Shown here piece by piece: positions 40,719 through 51,000 of a stretch of 64,000 nt of DNA (its first letter is position 1; every line of letters starts with the position of its first letter). Under the pieces are notes generated by a model that saw nothing but the letters and a program-made list of their open reading frames with translations, was not told where the DNA came from and ran no database searches. Both the position numbers and the translations under genes were made by a program. The stretch is from positions 1,355,379 to 1,419,378 of the forward strand of contig JAJOZX010000481.1 in NCBI GenBank assembly GCA_023014485.1, given 5' to 3'. Origin of the DNA: Bathynomus jamesi (taxonomy: Eukaryota; Arthropoda; Malacostraca; Isopoda; Cirolanidae).

Positions 40719-40783
40719 AGGGGAGCCCATATACCAATCCTTCACCGGGGCCCGTGACAGCTCTCGGCGGCCCTGGAAGTAAA

Positions 40784-41566
40784 AAGACGTACTTAGTACA
40801 GTCTAATACAAAGAAATAAAAAATCAACCAACCCGATTATCCGAGCTATTCATGAATCCTGCCGTTTATCCTCTAAGCCAAGGCCTAAGCTATGGAATTC
40901 TTGGTACGAAAACATCTGTTTGTAGAATCACTTAACTCCGACAGTACTGTATTATTTCTAATCAACTGTATATATTTCTATCCTTAGTATGTGAACTGTC
41001 ATTGTATTAATAATATTTGTCATATGGCCTATAGTCTGCCAATAAACCTTTTTATTTTCGTTTCATTTTCAATAACTGGGCATCGAATTGTGGAAGAATG
41101 GACCTAAAATTTGACCGTAACATAAAACGGAGAGTAATATATGATAAACATTTTAATGAGTTAATATAGGGCAAGATATTTCAGATAACTGGTTCCTACT
41201 GTAGACCAATACAGTGAATTTGAGATGCATTAAATAAATTAGTTTGGTAAGTATTCGTTTTAGCACATGACCTGGACTTTGGCATGAAAATTGTTTTTTC
41301 TGGTATATTTCAATGTGTTTTGTGCGAATCTGACCCCCTCCCCCCATCCTACGATTTTGAAGTCCCCGGAAGTGGGCAGAGCTTTGAAGTAGATAAATTG
41401 TGGGTTAAAAGGGGGCGTGCTCCTAGCCGTAGTGGCACTACCAAACCTAAACACCCAACCTAACCTAGGCCTAACGCCGTGCTCTTAGCTGGGGGATTCG
41501 CCCCCCAAACCCCCCTGTGGGGATATTTGAAGGTTAACAGCGGCTTCGTTATCGTCAAAACACCGC
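40784..41566. other. Unassigned DNA
   Basis: No gene recognised. A C-rich patch with CCTAAC-type words occurs near 41440-41520. Confidence 0.45.
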
Positions 41567-42590
41567 TTAATGACGTTCTAATAGGTATATGTGAGCTTTT
41601 ATAAAGTTTAGTCCCACGACATAGTTCAATGTGTCGTTTGTACCACGAAATCCTACAATGCCCTCGCCAGAATAGCCATAGAGTATTTGTACATCTTGTT
41701 CCTTCGCACGATTCAATGTAGCCTTAAAAGTGTCAAAGGAGGGTGGAATAGGGAGTCTCACATATACTGTGAAGTGAAAGAAACAACGCGTGCAGAAGAG
41801 AAGCAACGGTTATGGCTAGTGAGTCTTGTTGATGAATGGTGTGACAATCGATATTATGTCATGTTACATCATACCGAGAACTCGTACCCTACGGTTGAGA
41901 ATCTAAATCTTGTCATCATGGAGAATCTTAAGTATTTTTTCCACTACATTAATATATATCATGACGAGGTTTGTAGTGAGGTTGTCTCTAAGGGACTGCG
42001 TGAGTTTTTAACAGAATTTAGAGACGAGTATCGTCTGCTGAGCGAAAAGGAAAAATATGTTCATATGTTTCTCTCAAATAGTGCACCGGAGTGTGATTAA
42101 AATGTGTTTAGTTCGTGAAAATCCCCACCGTTCACCCTGAAGGGCTGTTTCTTTATATAATGAACACCTGTCGTTACGACTTAGAAGATTATTTCAACTA
42201 CCGCTATGCATTGTGAAGAAGAGTTCACAATTGAAAAGCACGTATCGGTAAGAATAAACCCTCGATTGGAAAGGAGTGTTTATAAAATTGAATTTAATAA
42301 TGATGTTGTGGCTAACGATGACCTCTTTGTGCGTGCTTTTGAATGCATTCGTTTAAAGATAACTTGCCAACCGAGTGTAAAGTGGGCACAAAAATAGTAT
42401 TGAACGATATGAATGCCATTTACTTCGAGTATAGGCATCACTATAACTTGAGCGGTGAAATAATGTTAAATCGTATTTACTACGTAGTACAAAGCAACAA
42501 GATGTGACTGTAGAATCGATGACGTGCGAGTTTAGTGTTTTAGTTAAGCGCAGTAGAACATAAAGCTATATATTTTGATGTATATTTATT
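41567..42590 (+). mobile_element. Polinton fragment B (right end)
   Basis: Contains a plus-strand version of the right-end gene seen inverted in copy A. HPEGLFLYIM-like and CRYDLEDYFN motifs occur near 42130-42200, then a shared 3' region reaching CAGTAGAACATAAAGC. Reversed, this equals the copy A end at about 22080. It stops just before the Tc1 element. Confidence 0.72.
41859..42396 (+). pseudogene. Polinton right-end gene, fragment B
   Basis: Frames NLVIMENLKYFFHYINIYHD, GLREFLTEFRDEYRLL (to 42100) and MHCEEEFTIEKHVSVRINPR, LERSVYKIEFNNDV (42206-42397). Stops at about 42098 and 42150-42160 break the gene. Function unknown; the family is the one at 22100-23072. Confidence 0.65.
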
Positions 42591-42618
42591 TTCAATATGT
42601 TTAATTAATTTATATATA

Positions 42619-44010
42619 CAGTGCCCGCGAAAAGTATCCGATCACCCTTGAAATTTGTATTTTTTACATAAAAAACAATGTTTAAATGTATACTAACCTT
42701 ATATTAGTATTTAGTCATCTGTCCTTTGGTTTGGATGACTTGTTCTAGACGTTTTGGCATGGATTTAATCAAGTTTTGACAAACTTCCACTGATATTTCC
42801 TTGCACCATACCTTTTTGATGGCCTCTTGTAATTTTTCGACTGAGCCAGTGTCGTGGCATTCAACCTTATTTTTTATTATTAGCCACAGATTTTCTATCG
42901 GATTGAGATCTGGACTATTACCAGGCCAATCCAAAATATCAAATTTATTGTCAGTAATCCATTTTGTCACTATTTTGGCCCTGTGACATGGTGCACCATC
43001 ATGCATGTATGTTTTTGTCCTTTGGATTGCCATTGCCATTGGAAGTTTATCCTGTAGCATTGCTAAATACCGTACACCATTCATAGTTGTGTTCTTCGGA
43101 AGAAAATATAAGTTTCCACGCCCATAGTAACCGAAACAACCCCAAACCATCACACTTGGAGGGTGTTTCATTGTCTTTAGGGTGTATTTAGGGTCCATCC
43201 TATTTGAGCCAATAGGCCGGCGAACCTTTTTTGGACAACTTCTGAATGTCAAAAATGTCGACTCATCGCTAAATAAAACCTTCTTCCAGTCATCAACAGT
43301 CCAATGAATGTATTTTTTACAAAATGCGACACGTTTTTTACGCATTTTTTCATTAATGAACGGTTTCTTAGCAGCATGGCGAGATGGTAATCCGAGTTCT
43401 TTTTGGAGCCGCTCCTGGATAGTTCGTTCAGAAACACCAGATAACAAATTATTCATATTAAATTTTATTTCTTTCGCAGTTATTGTTGGGTTTTTCAATA
43501 CTAAACGTTTCATAAGTTTGTCTGTTCGCGAATTTGTTTTTCTCGGTCTGCCAGATCGTTTTTTAGGGACTGGCGTGGTTAGGCCACCATTGTTCTTAGC
43601 CCGTGAAACCCATAAATTAACGGTACTTTGGGATATGTTTAATTCCTTAGCTATCTGTCTCTGTGATTTCCCACATGCATGCAAAGCAACAATAGCACCT
43701 CGACAATCACTCTTAAGTTGTTTTTTAGCACACATATATAAATTTTATTTACACCACTTTCTGTAAAAAAAAAAAAAATATCAAGAAATTTACACAAACA
43801 GTGAAATCTGACAAATTTGAGACACAGCCACCCGCAACGAAGGCTACCAGAACACTAATTTGAGAATGCGTTGGATAGCTCTCATATCAGCGAGCAACCT
43901 CAAAGTTACCAGATGTCGCTAGAACAAATAGAAAGTGAATTACGTGTCTCTGAATATCAAGGGAAAATATTGTATTTTCTTGAGTGATCGGATACTTTTC
44001 GCGGGCACTG
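42619..44010 (-). mobile_element. Complete Tc1 transposon
   Basis: Inverted ends CAGTGCCCGCGAAAAGTATC... (42619) and ...GATACTTTTCGCGGGCACTG (44010) are identical over about 27 bp, flanked by TA on both sides. The 1392-bp element holds one uninterrupted 343-codon transposase. Length, TIRs and ORF are all as expected for an autonomous Tc1 copy. Confidence 0.95.
42704..43735 (-). CDS. Tc1 transposase, full length (DD34E)
   Basis: This 343-residue protein cuts and pastes the element at TA sites. Residues 1-60 form a helix-turn-helix (GKSQRQIAKELNISQSTVNL) followed by an AT-hook-like SGRPRK. A second DNA-binding part spans about 65-130. Catalytic residues are Asp in VLFSDESTF, Asp in YMHDGAPCHRA and Glu in GNSPDLNPIENLW; 34 residues separate the last two. 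No stop or frameshift is present, unlike every other transposase in the window. The start was chosen as the first in-frame ATG, about 275 bp inside the right TIR end. Confidence 0.95.
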   Translation of the reverse strand: MCAKKQLKSDCRGAIVALHACGKSQRQIAKELNISQSTVNLWVSRAKNNGGLTTPVPKKRSGRPRKTNSRTDKLMKRLVLKNPTITAKEIKFNMNNLLSGVSERTIQERLQKELGLPSRHAAKKPFINEKMRKKRVAFCKKYIHWTVDDWKKVLFSDESTFLTFRSCPKKVRRPIGSNRMDPKYTLKTMKHPPSVMVWGCFGYYGRGNLYFLPKNTTMNGVRYLAMLQDKLPMAMAIQRTKTYMHDGAPCHRAKIVTKWITDNKFDILDWPGNSPDLNPIENLWLIIKNKVECHDTGSVEKLQEAIKKVWCKEISVEVCQNLIKSMPKRLEQVIQTKGQMTKY

Positions 44011-44392
44011 TATATATATATATATATATATTTCTCCTGTACTGTTATTTTGATGATTATATTCCAACGTTTTGTATTCTTATATTATTATTTTTGATTT
44101 TATATGTTCTTCGTTCGTATTTCTTATACTATTATTATTTTTTATTGCATATATTCCTCGTTTGTATAGGGTTGTTTGTTTATTTTCTATATATTTCATG
44201 ATATCGATTCCAATAATTCGCCTAAATAAACAGAATGATGTAATGGTATTTTATTTAATTCTTTTGGTTGTATATATAAACGATATTATTTAATTATATG
44301 TATACCAAATGACTGGCTATGCCTTAACTACGTAAAAGTAATGTGACGCGTAGATAATGCTGTGGGATTGTTTCGTAATGGTAAAAATCATG
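44011..44392. other. AT-rich unassigned DNA
   Basis: T-rich sequence after the Tc1 element; no gene seen. Confidence 0.4.
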
Positions 44393-44500
44393 TGACGGAG
44401 GGAACCTATATGCAGCTTTACCTTTGATCCGAACCACGGGTCACTACATCATCTGGGCGCAGAGAACAGCCTCCCATCACGAGATAGTCCAAGGAGAGAT
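44393..44500 (-). repeat. SINE copy (5S-like head, B box)
   Basis: The minus strand reads GTGATGGGAGGCTGTTCTCT, then GCGCCCAGATGATGTAGTGA and CCCGTGGTTCGGATC..., continuing to CCCTCCGTCAC. It aligns with the SINE at 21381-21546 over the C-box-like part, B box and body. Confidence 0.72.
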
Positions 44501-44554
44501 GAAAAATACGTTGTAGGAAAAATTCACATATAACATAACATATATATATATATG

Positions 44555-45394
44555 GGAATGAACTCAGAATGGTTCTCTGAGTTTTTTATGATACACACAG
44601 ACCGTGCATGGAACAAGGAACTCTTCTGGGATAATTAAATCCACTATAGTCCGAATAAGTAATGGTAAATGACAAATACCATAGTTTTTCTTTTTCATGA
44701 TGCAAGCCCGACGTGGGCAACGGGTCTTTCGCAAAGAGGTCCCATAAATATAGCTTCCCTCACCAGCTATCTGCAAAGCAGACAGGATCCAGCTTTGGGA
44801 CATGGATCTAGGGTTTAAAGCAGCCTAGCCCCACTACATTTAGAACCTCACTATAAGTAAAAGACTCGTTTACCATTACTTATTCGGACTATAGTGGATT
44901 TAATTATCTCAGAAGAGTTCCTTGTTCCATGCACGGTCTGTGTATCATAAAAAACTCAGTGAACCCTTCTGAGTTCATTCCCATCATGAAACGGACATGT
45001 TATGTGCCTTGAAAAGTGGACGCTCAATTCTGCCAGTTGAGGTTTAAGTTTTGGTTTTGGCTAAAAATATAATAGTTACCCCTTTTTCTTTGATTTATTC
45101 AATCCGACGTGAATGCAACGAGTCTTTTACTTATATTGAGGTTCTAAATGTAGTGGGGCTAGGCTGCTTTAAACCCTAGATCCATGTCCCAAAGCTGGAT
45201 CCTGTCTGCTTTGCAGATAGCTGGTGAGGGAAGCTATATTTATGGGACCTCTTTGCGAGAGACCCGTTGCCCACGTCGGGCTTGCATCATGAAAAAGAAA
45301 AACTATGGTATTTGTCATTTACCATTACTTATTCGGACTATAGTGGATTTAATTATCCCAGAAGAGTTCCTTGTTCCATGCACGGTCTGTGTGT

Positions 45395-45399
<5 letters not shown>
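44555..45399. repeat. Three-part fold-back repeat
   Basis: Segment 44586-44873 is inverted at 45117-45398. A third, partial copy (44870-44985) repeats the outer end in the orientation of the right arm and includes AACTCAG...CTGAGTTCATTCCC, complementary to the left end GGGAATGAACTCAG. The arms share CCCGACGTGGGCAACGGGT and GATCCAGCTTTGGGACATGG. No transposase motif is found. The frames at 44564-44803 and 45184-45501 are the same arm read twice. Confidence 0.82.
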
Positions 45400-45460
<61 letters not shown>

Positions 45461-45466
<6 letters not shown>

Positions 45467-46362
45467 GTCCCAAAAAAATGTATACTCACTTTAACAGCTG
45501 ATAGCTCAATTGATGTTTCTTTCTTTCCAAGTTAAACCCATTAGAATTAATAATGGCAGTCAGACTAAGCTTTGAACAAAGGAAATTCATTCTAAAATGC
45601 TACTGGAAGTGTGAAAACGCAGTTGAAGTGCAAAGACAGTTTAGGAGGGAGTTTCAAACAGATCCACCAACGCGACTTACCATCACTCGAATTAGAGATA
45701 AGTTTGAAGCCGATGGAACTGTTCAGAATGTCCACAAGAAGCGTTCCGGAAGACCACGGACATCGACAAGCCCCACAAAGCAAGAAAGAGTACTGGAAAC
45801 GTATCACCAAAGTCCAAGAAAATCTGTGCGGCAAGCGAGTCGTGAGGTAGGAACTTCAGAATCGTCTGTCCAACGCATTTTGAAGCGCTGTCAATGTAAA
45901 AGTTACATTCCAAGATTAGTCCATGCTATTAATGAAGATGATCCGGACCGAAGAGTGGAGTATTGCGAGTGGTACTTGGCACGATGTGGATGTGGATTGG
46001 ACGAAGGGGTTTCGTAGAATACCCTCCGCGTTCACCAGACCTCACACCACTAGACTTTTTTTATGGGGATACTTAAAAGACAAAGTCTACGCTATAAAAC
46101 CTGCAACAGTCGCTGAATTGAGAGCAGCCATTGAACGAGAATGCACACAAATACCAAACGAAATGTTTCGTGATGTTTGCGATTCCATTGCTTCGCGTTA
46201 TCAGCAGTGCCTGGACCAGAACGGACGTCAGTTTGAAAACAGGCGTTGACAAAACAATTAAATAATGTCTGTAGATTCTATTACATTTTGAAAATGAAAT
46301 GTATTTTAATAAACACTGCCTTTATAATTATTTAAAGTGTGTATACATTTTTTTGGGACGCC

Positions 46363-46365
<3 letters not shown>
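45461..46365 (+). mobile_element. Tc1/mariner element with internal deletion
   Basis: The left end GGCGTCCCAAAAAAATGTAT and right end ATACATTTTTTTGGGACGCC are inverted repeats. (TA)n tracts adjoin both sides. The transposase lacks the middle third. Confidence 0.87.
45553..46249 (+). pseudogene. Tc1/mariner transposase, middle deleted
   Basis: The N-terminal frame (45553-46017) has [35 protein letters not shown] and [20 protein letters not shown]. The C-terminal frame (45923-46249) has FLWGYLKDKVYAIKPATVAE and LDQNGRQFENRR. Between them [15 protein letters not shown] joins directly to the PPRSPDLTPLDFF equivalent, so the first and second catalytic Asp regions were deleted. Confidence 0.82.
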
Positions 46366-46432
<67 letters not shown>

Positions 46433-46488
46433 TTACTTTAGGTTATTTTAGGTATGTCTAAAGTTTCATTGATGTGTTTTATTTTCCA

Positions 46489-46909
46489 CTAACTGTGTAC
46501 ACGAGATAAGTGTACGCATGGTGTGAATGAACTTTGATGCTCTTCTTTTTTCATTATACTTTTGCATAAATCTTTCACAACAATTTTGGAAAGAGTTTCT
46601 GTATTAATAGCAGGACACACTGTGCAATGCATACACGAGAGATATGGAGTTACAATGAAAACAAGTACCTCAAAAGGCCATGCGTCCCATACCGTGGAGG
46701 TGCCACTAGCAACGGGTGCCAGGGAAAAATTCCTACACCTCAAATAGTGTGCAAGGTTCAGTCTATCCTTTTCATGGACTGACCCACAGAGGAACTGCTC
46801 ACAACTTCTGAAGGTAGCCTGTTGCACGCGCCACAGAACTTATAGGTAAAGTAAATACCACAAACAGAGAAAGAGAACGGGTTATATCAGGAGGCGATTT
46901 CGGAAACAA
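46489..46909. other. Unassigned DNA with one minus-strand frame
   Basis: The minus frame 46489-46827 (112 codons, Cys/His-containing) has no family signature. Confidence 0.3.
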
Positions 46910-46996
46910 GGAGATTGTGTTCTCTCTGTACAATTCCCTGGTTCGGCCGCACCTGGAGTATGCTGTGCAGTTCTGGTCAATCGTAACACCGATATA
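46910..46996 (+). pseudogene. CR1-like LINE scrap 1
   Basis: The frame KEIVFSLYNSLVRPHLEYAV then QFWSI matches the CR1/Rex1 thumb motif SLVRPHLEY..QFW. The rest is lost. Confidence 0.65.
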
Positions 46997-47427
46997 ACGG
47001 GCCCACGCTTTGGACGCCCTGATTGGTCAACCAATGGTGTCTTTATCTTCTCTCCGTAGATTTAATGCTCACACCTCAAGGTGTATTGCCACTTGCATTC
47101 TCTACCATGATGGTTTCAAATATTTGCATTAATATTTGCAAGCATACTACTCGATCCTCAATTTCCCCCCATTTTGGTTAGGGAGATGGACAGATAATTC
47201 GAGCAGCGGCAAGTCAATACAGTACAAGGAGAATCTATGGTCTGAACCATAGGCCAGGTTAGGTTCAGGAGCCAGCATGCTGGAGCGAACCAGAGCCTCA
47301 CCGTCAAAATCAGACACATAAATGATGAGTTGCAACATTAAATGTACATGGTTCCTGCATATTTTAGCTGTCAATTGTCACACTTATTTGTATCTGTATA
47401 AGTTTGTTCCCTCTTTTCAAGGGATCA

Positions 47428-47590
47428 CCTGTAAATATCTCCAAGGAACAGTATTATCACCACTACTCTTCATAATCCTGACATAGATGAGGACCAGAGA
47501 TAGCGCAGTAACATCCGATGACACAAAGATCCGTAGAAAAATAAGAAACCTTGAAGAGCTCTACAAGCGGATTGTTTTTTAAAGATACAA
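47428..47590 (+). pseudogene. CR1-like LINE scrap 2
   Basis: The frame LQGTVLSPLLFIILT (RT motif B, PQGTVLSPLLF) followed by DDTKIRRKIRNLEELYKRI (after the catalytic FADD box) is CR1-like. It belongs 5' of scrap 1 in an element, so scraps 1 and 2 are out of order and must come from rearrangement or separate copies. Confidence 0.65.
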
Positions 47591-47736
47591 CAGGATTTAG
47601 TCATTTTTGTACAAAATGAAGTATAATAAAAAGAATAGTTTGAGAGCTCATCCGGGCTCGAGACCCAGTGACGGCCGCCGGCGCGCGGTAAACGATCATC
47701 CTTCCGCACAATTGGTTGGTAGATAAATGGGTACCC

Positions 47737-47870
47737 TGGGTAGCCTAGTGGTTAAGACGCTGTGTTGCTGGTGTTTCGGATTCCACGTTAAATTGAAGGT
47801 CTAAGGCGGAGTAAAAAGCTTTACTTTCGTCAGAATAAACAATTCGGGGGGTGCTAATCGAAGGTTACCA
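47737..47870 (+). repeat. SINE copy with tRNA-like head
   Basis: CCCTGGGTAGCCTAGTGGTT holds an A box and GGTGTTTCGGATTCC a B box about 35 bases later, the spacing of a tRNA promoter. The following body (CACGTTAAATTGAAGGTCTA) aligns with the body of the 5S-headed SINEs. It is not a folded tRNA gene: the acceptor stem does not pair. Confidence 0.65.
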
Positions 47871-47924
47871 ATGAAGTAGAACTTTTTAATGCATGAAGGA
47901 TAGGACAGGGATAATAATGTAGTA

Positions 47925-47995
47925 ATTTTTAGAAGTCGCTCGGTTTTTATATGAAGTTTAACACTGAGAAATTTCAACTCTTACGGTACGGAAAA
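47925..47995 (+). pseudogene. CR1-like LINE scrap 3
   Basis: The frame MKFNTEKFQLLRYGKKVRT matches the MKFN..K...L..G motif that follows the FADD box in CR1-like RTs. Confidence 0.55.
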
Positions 47996-48309
47996 AAAGT
48001 AAGAACTAAAATCCATGGAGTGTAAAAGATTAGACGCATAGTACAGAACAAGCCCCAATGAGTCGGGTGTACCTGCGTGAAGAGGAGTAAAAGAAATGAA
48101 CTCACTACTTCACCAGGCCAACTCGAGAGGAGGGGGGGATAAGCTTGACCTTCGTGAAATCACCGCACGTAATAATAATAATACAAGAGTTGGGACAATT
48201 GTATGCATCATTTGTGTTGAGCGCTGCGTCTGACCGGTTGTCTGATGCAAGCTCTTTAATTAAGTTGATTTCTGATAATTATCATTTTAATAGTGATTTC
48301 AAATCACTA

Positions 48310-48346
48310 ATGTGTGTGTGTGTGTGTCTCGTCCTCACTTTCTCTA

Positions 48347-48402
<56 letters not shown>
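48310..48402. repeat. Compound microsatellite (GT)n/(CT)n/(TA)n
   Basis: (TG)n at 48311-48327, (CT)n at 48352-48378 and (AT)n at 48378-48404. A second (TG)n is at 48439-48459. Confidence 0.95.
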
Positions 48403-48409
<7 letters not shown>

Positions 48410-48589
48410 ATTCAATTCCAATTATTTAGAACTCCCGATGTGTGTGTGTGTGTGTGTGTATACAGTTCTCAGAATTACGGTAACTCTCTCTCTATATATG
48501 TATATATATAATAAATAGATTTTAAATTTAGTTTTTAACTTCATTATAATAATAAGAATGACAATAATAATATATAGTGTGAAGGAAGA

Positions 48590-48690
48590 CGGAGACCGGT
48601 TTTGAGACGAGATGTGGTTTGACCCACATTCCAATGTGGCCGTCAGGTGTGTTTTTATGCGTATCGAGTTTACCTCGTTATACATTTTTT
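48590..48690 (-). repeat. Penelope-like terminal sequence, single arm
   Basis: The minus strand reads ACACCTGACGGCCACATT, GGAATGTGGGTCAAACC and ATCTCGTCTC. It has a CTGACGG box, a 7-bp stem (CCACATT/AATGTGG) and CAAAC, the same layout as the hammerhead-like hairpins at 2.2 and 36.0 kb but more diverged. Confidence 0.4.
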
Positions 48691-48911
48691 TTTCCAGAGA
48701 TGCTTTCAAAGAAGGGAATGGCAAAAGTAAATAGACACTTTCGGTTTGGCTTTAGAATAAATGAAAGCTTTTCGTGTCTTTCGAATTATAGGTAAATTCA
48801 ATATTATTCTTATAGAATACTTAAAATGTTTATTGCCAATTTAGTATACTGTAAAGAATGAATTAAAATTAAGATGAACGAAAAACAATGTACGAAATTG
48901 AAAAGACATCT

Positions 48912-48953
<42 letters not shown>

Positions 48954-48956
<3 letters not shown>

Positions 48957-49695
48957 GGTGGGCGGAAAGTAGCTCCCTATTTTGGATTGGTAAAAAAACA
49001 CGTATATTATCCATTTATTTCAGAAGAAATAATATGAAAAGGTAGGCATACATGGTAGGTTTTCTCTAAAATTCAATGTGGGCTCCAACTCTTTCCACCA
49101 GCTTCTGGAGCCGCCCAGGAATGGCGTCCACTGACTTTAGCAGGAACTCCGGCGGGATGGAGGACATGACTTCCCGAATTCGGTCCTCCAGTTCTTCCAA
49201 TGTCCTCGGTTTGGTGCGGTAGACTTCTTCCTTTACCCACCCCCAAAGAAAGAAGTCGCACGGTGTCAAGTCGGGGCTCCTGGCTGGCCATTGATGTGGA
49301 CCACGACGACCCATCCAACGCCCAGGGAAGTGGGCATCCAGCCACTCACGGACAACAATGGCCAGCCAGGAGCCCCGACTTGACACCGTGCGACTTCTTT
49401 CTTTGGGGGTGGGTAAAGGAAGAAGTCTACCGCACCAAACCGAGGACATTGGAAGAACTGGAGGACCGAATTCGGGAAGTCATGTCCTCCATCCCGCCGG
49501 AGTTCCTGCTAAAGTCAGTGGACGCCATTCCTGGGCGGCTCCAGAAGCTGGTGGAAAGAGTTGGAGCCCACATTGAATTTTAGAGAAAACCTACCATGTA
49601 TGCCTACCTTTTCATATTATTTCTTCTGAAATAAATGGATAATATACGTGTTTTTTTACCAATCCAAAATAGGGAGCTACTTTCCGCCCACCCTG
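48954..49695. mobile_element. Fold-back Tc1/mariner element, 340-bp perfect-register arms
   Basis: Ends CAGGGTGGGCGGAAAGTAGC and its complement lie at 48954 and 49695, next to (TA)n. Arms 48954-49293 and 49356-49695 are inverted copies with no length difference; only the 62-bp loop is unique. Each arm codes the same transposase C-terminus (ARSPDLTPCDFFLWGWVKEE, VYRTKPRTLEELEDRI, GRLQKLVERVGAHIEF). The N-terminal two-thirds is absent. Confidence 0.93.
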
Positions 49696-49699
49696 TATA

Positions 49700-50249
49700 T
49701 ATATATATATATACTCTGCTCTGTGAGCAGGGGCTCCATCTTGTTGAAAAGTATATCTTTCACTCTATCTAACTGATATTCGAAGAATTAGTGGTGAGAG
49801 ATATACTTTCCAACAAGATGTCTTGAACGAAGAAGGAAATTTCCCAACATGGTTCCAGCAAGACGGCACTCCTGCACATTACAGCACCCAAGTAAGGGAA
49901 TACCTGTACCAACAATTCCCTAGTCATTGGGTAGGACGTCGAGGGCCTGTGGAATGGCCAGCTAGAAGCCCGGATCTCACGCCACTAGATTTTTATCTCT
50001 GGGGCCACTTGAAAGCGCTGGTATACGCAGAGAAAATTAGGTGTGTTGAACATTTGCGGCAGCGCATTATTGGGGCATGTAACACCATTACTCCTGACAT
50101 CATTCACCGTGTGCTTGCTGACTGGGTATTACGTCTGAATTTGTGTATTGAAAACAATGGTAGACATATTGAGCACGTTCTGTAAATAAAAGCTTTTGTT
50201 TTGCCTTTTTTTATTATTTTTCCTATGATGCCGGACTCATGGGACACCT

Positions 50250-50251
<2 letters not shown>
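49700..50251 (+). mobile_element. Tc1/mariner 3' fragment with a short inverted 5' piece
   Basis: The plus frame 49823-50185 is a transposase C-terminus. The first 60 bases read in reverse as ERYTFQQDGAPAHRAEY, the same transposase motif on the minus strand. So CATCTTGTTGAAAAGTATAT (49739) and ATATACTTTCCAACAAGATG (to 49820) form an inverted repeat. Both sides meet (TA)n. Confidence 0.75.
49823..50185 (+). pseudogene. Tc1/mariner transposase C-terminal third
   Basis: WFQQDGTPAHYSTQVREYLY carries the second catalytic Asp, and PARSPDLTPLDFYLWGHLKA the third catalytic residue (Asp, 34 residues apart class). The tail is LCIENNGRHIEHVL. The frame is open but lacks the N-terminal and first-Asp parts. 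Confidence 0.87.
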
Positions 50252-50302
<51 letters not shown>

Positions 50303-50474
50303 TTTTTATTTGTAGGATTTTTAGAAATATTAAAACTTTTAAGAATTATCTGCAATTAAACTCGTGGCATTTCTCTTGGTGTTCTCGGCCTATATATAAT
50401 GTCTCAACCGGTCTTAACTTGTAAGAGCCCGCAATAAAAGCGTTTTGAAAATTATTTTTAATAATTGCTTGTTT

Positions 50475-50524
<50 letters not shown>

Positions 50525-50602
50525 GAGGTTCAATAATATTTTTCTCGATAATTTAAAGATGTATTTTCTCGTTTATAATTGATGGCCTAATTTCCTTTTA
50601 GT

Positions 50603-50792
50603 TAGGCTGACCATACGTACCGTTTTGAACGGGACAGTACCGTTTTGTATGGGTTCTGCCACTGAAGAATAATTGTAAGCTCAATATGTTTATGTACTTA
50701 CTTTTTCATGAATACAGAATATTACATAACCCCCGTCCCTTTTTTGCCATCCCAATGTCCCGTTTTTGTCTCAAGGAAATATGGTCAGCCTA
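50603..50792. mobile_element. 190-bp hAT-type MITE
   Basis: TAGGCTGACCATA and TATGGTCAGCCTA are inverted ends, with internal ACCGTTTTGAACGGGACAG and CCCGTTTTTGTCTCAAGGAA. CTTTTAGT is duplicated on both sides (50595-50602 and 50793-50800). No coding capacity. Confidence 0.92.
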
Positions 50793-50863
50793 CTTTTAGT
50801 CTGATTTTTTCTACAACAAAAATTAATCCCATTGTTTTCGTATGTTTCCATCGCGAATATATC

Positions 50864-50903
<40 letters not shown>

Positions 50904-51000
50904 TTAACAATAATTTTCTCGTTAAGCCAACGTCGCTGTTGGACACAAAACGAATTATATGCATTCAATTTCATGACATTGATCTCTATTTTAATTACAG

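Larger units (their letters stand above)
38736..40775. mobile_element. hAT-type element, nested host
   Basis: Ends CAGGGCCGCCGAGAG and CTCTCGGCGGCCCTG are perfect inverted repeats. Candidate TSDs GAGGTAAC (38728-38735) and GAAGTAAA (40776-40783) match at 6 of 8. A second diverged left-end-like block (CACCGAGAGGGCGGGGATAC...) occurs at 39386-39470. A different hAT lies inside (39950-40718). No own transposase was recognised. Confidence 0.8.

Noticed and set aside
41430..41475. Telomeric (CCTAA)n repeat
   Set aside because: Only a few irregular CCTAAC words; scattered CCTAAC also occurs near 1605 and 11010.
47031..47044. ATTGGTCAACCAAT palindrome as a promoter CCAAT pair
   Set aside because: No TATA, initiator or coding exon nearby; a 14-bp palindrome is expected by chance in a window of this size and composition.
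49066..49583. Two opposing 127-codon genes
   Set aside because: They are the two arms of one fold-back mariner, so the same C-terminal transposase piece is read twice.
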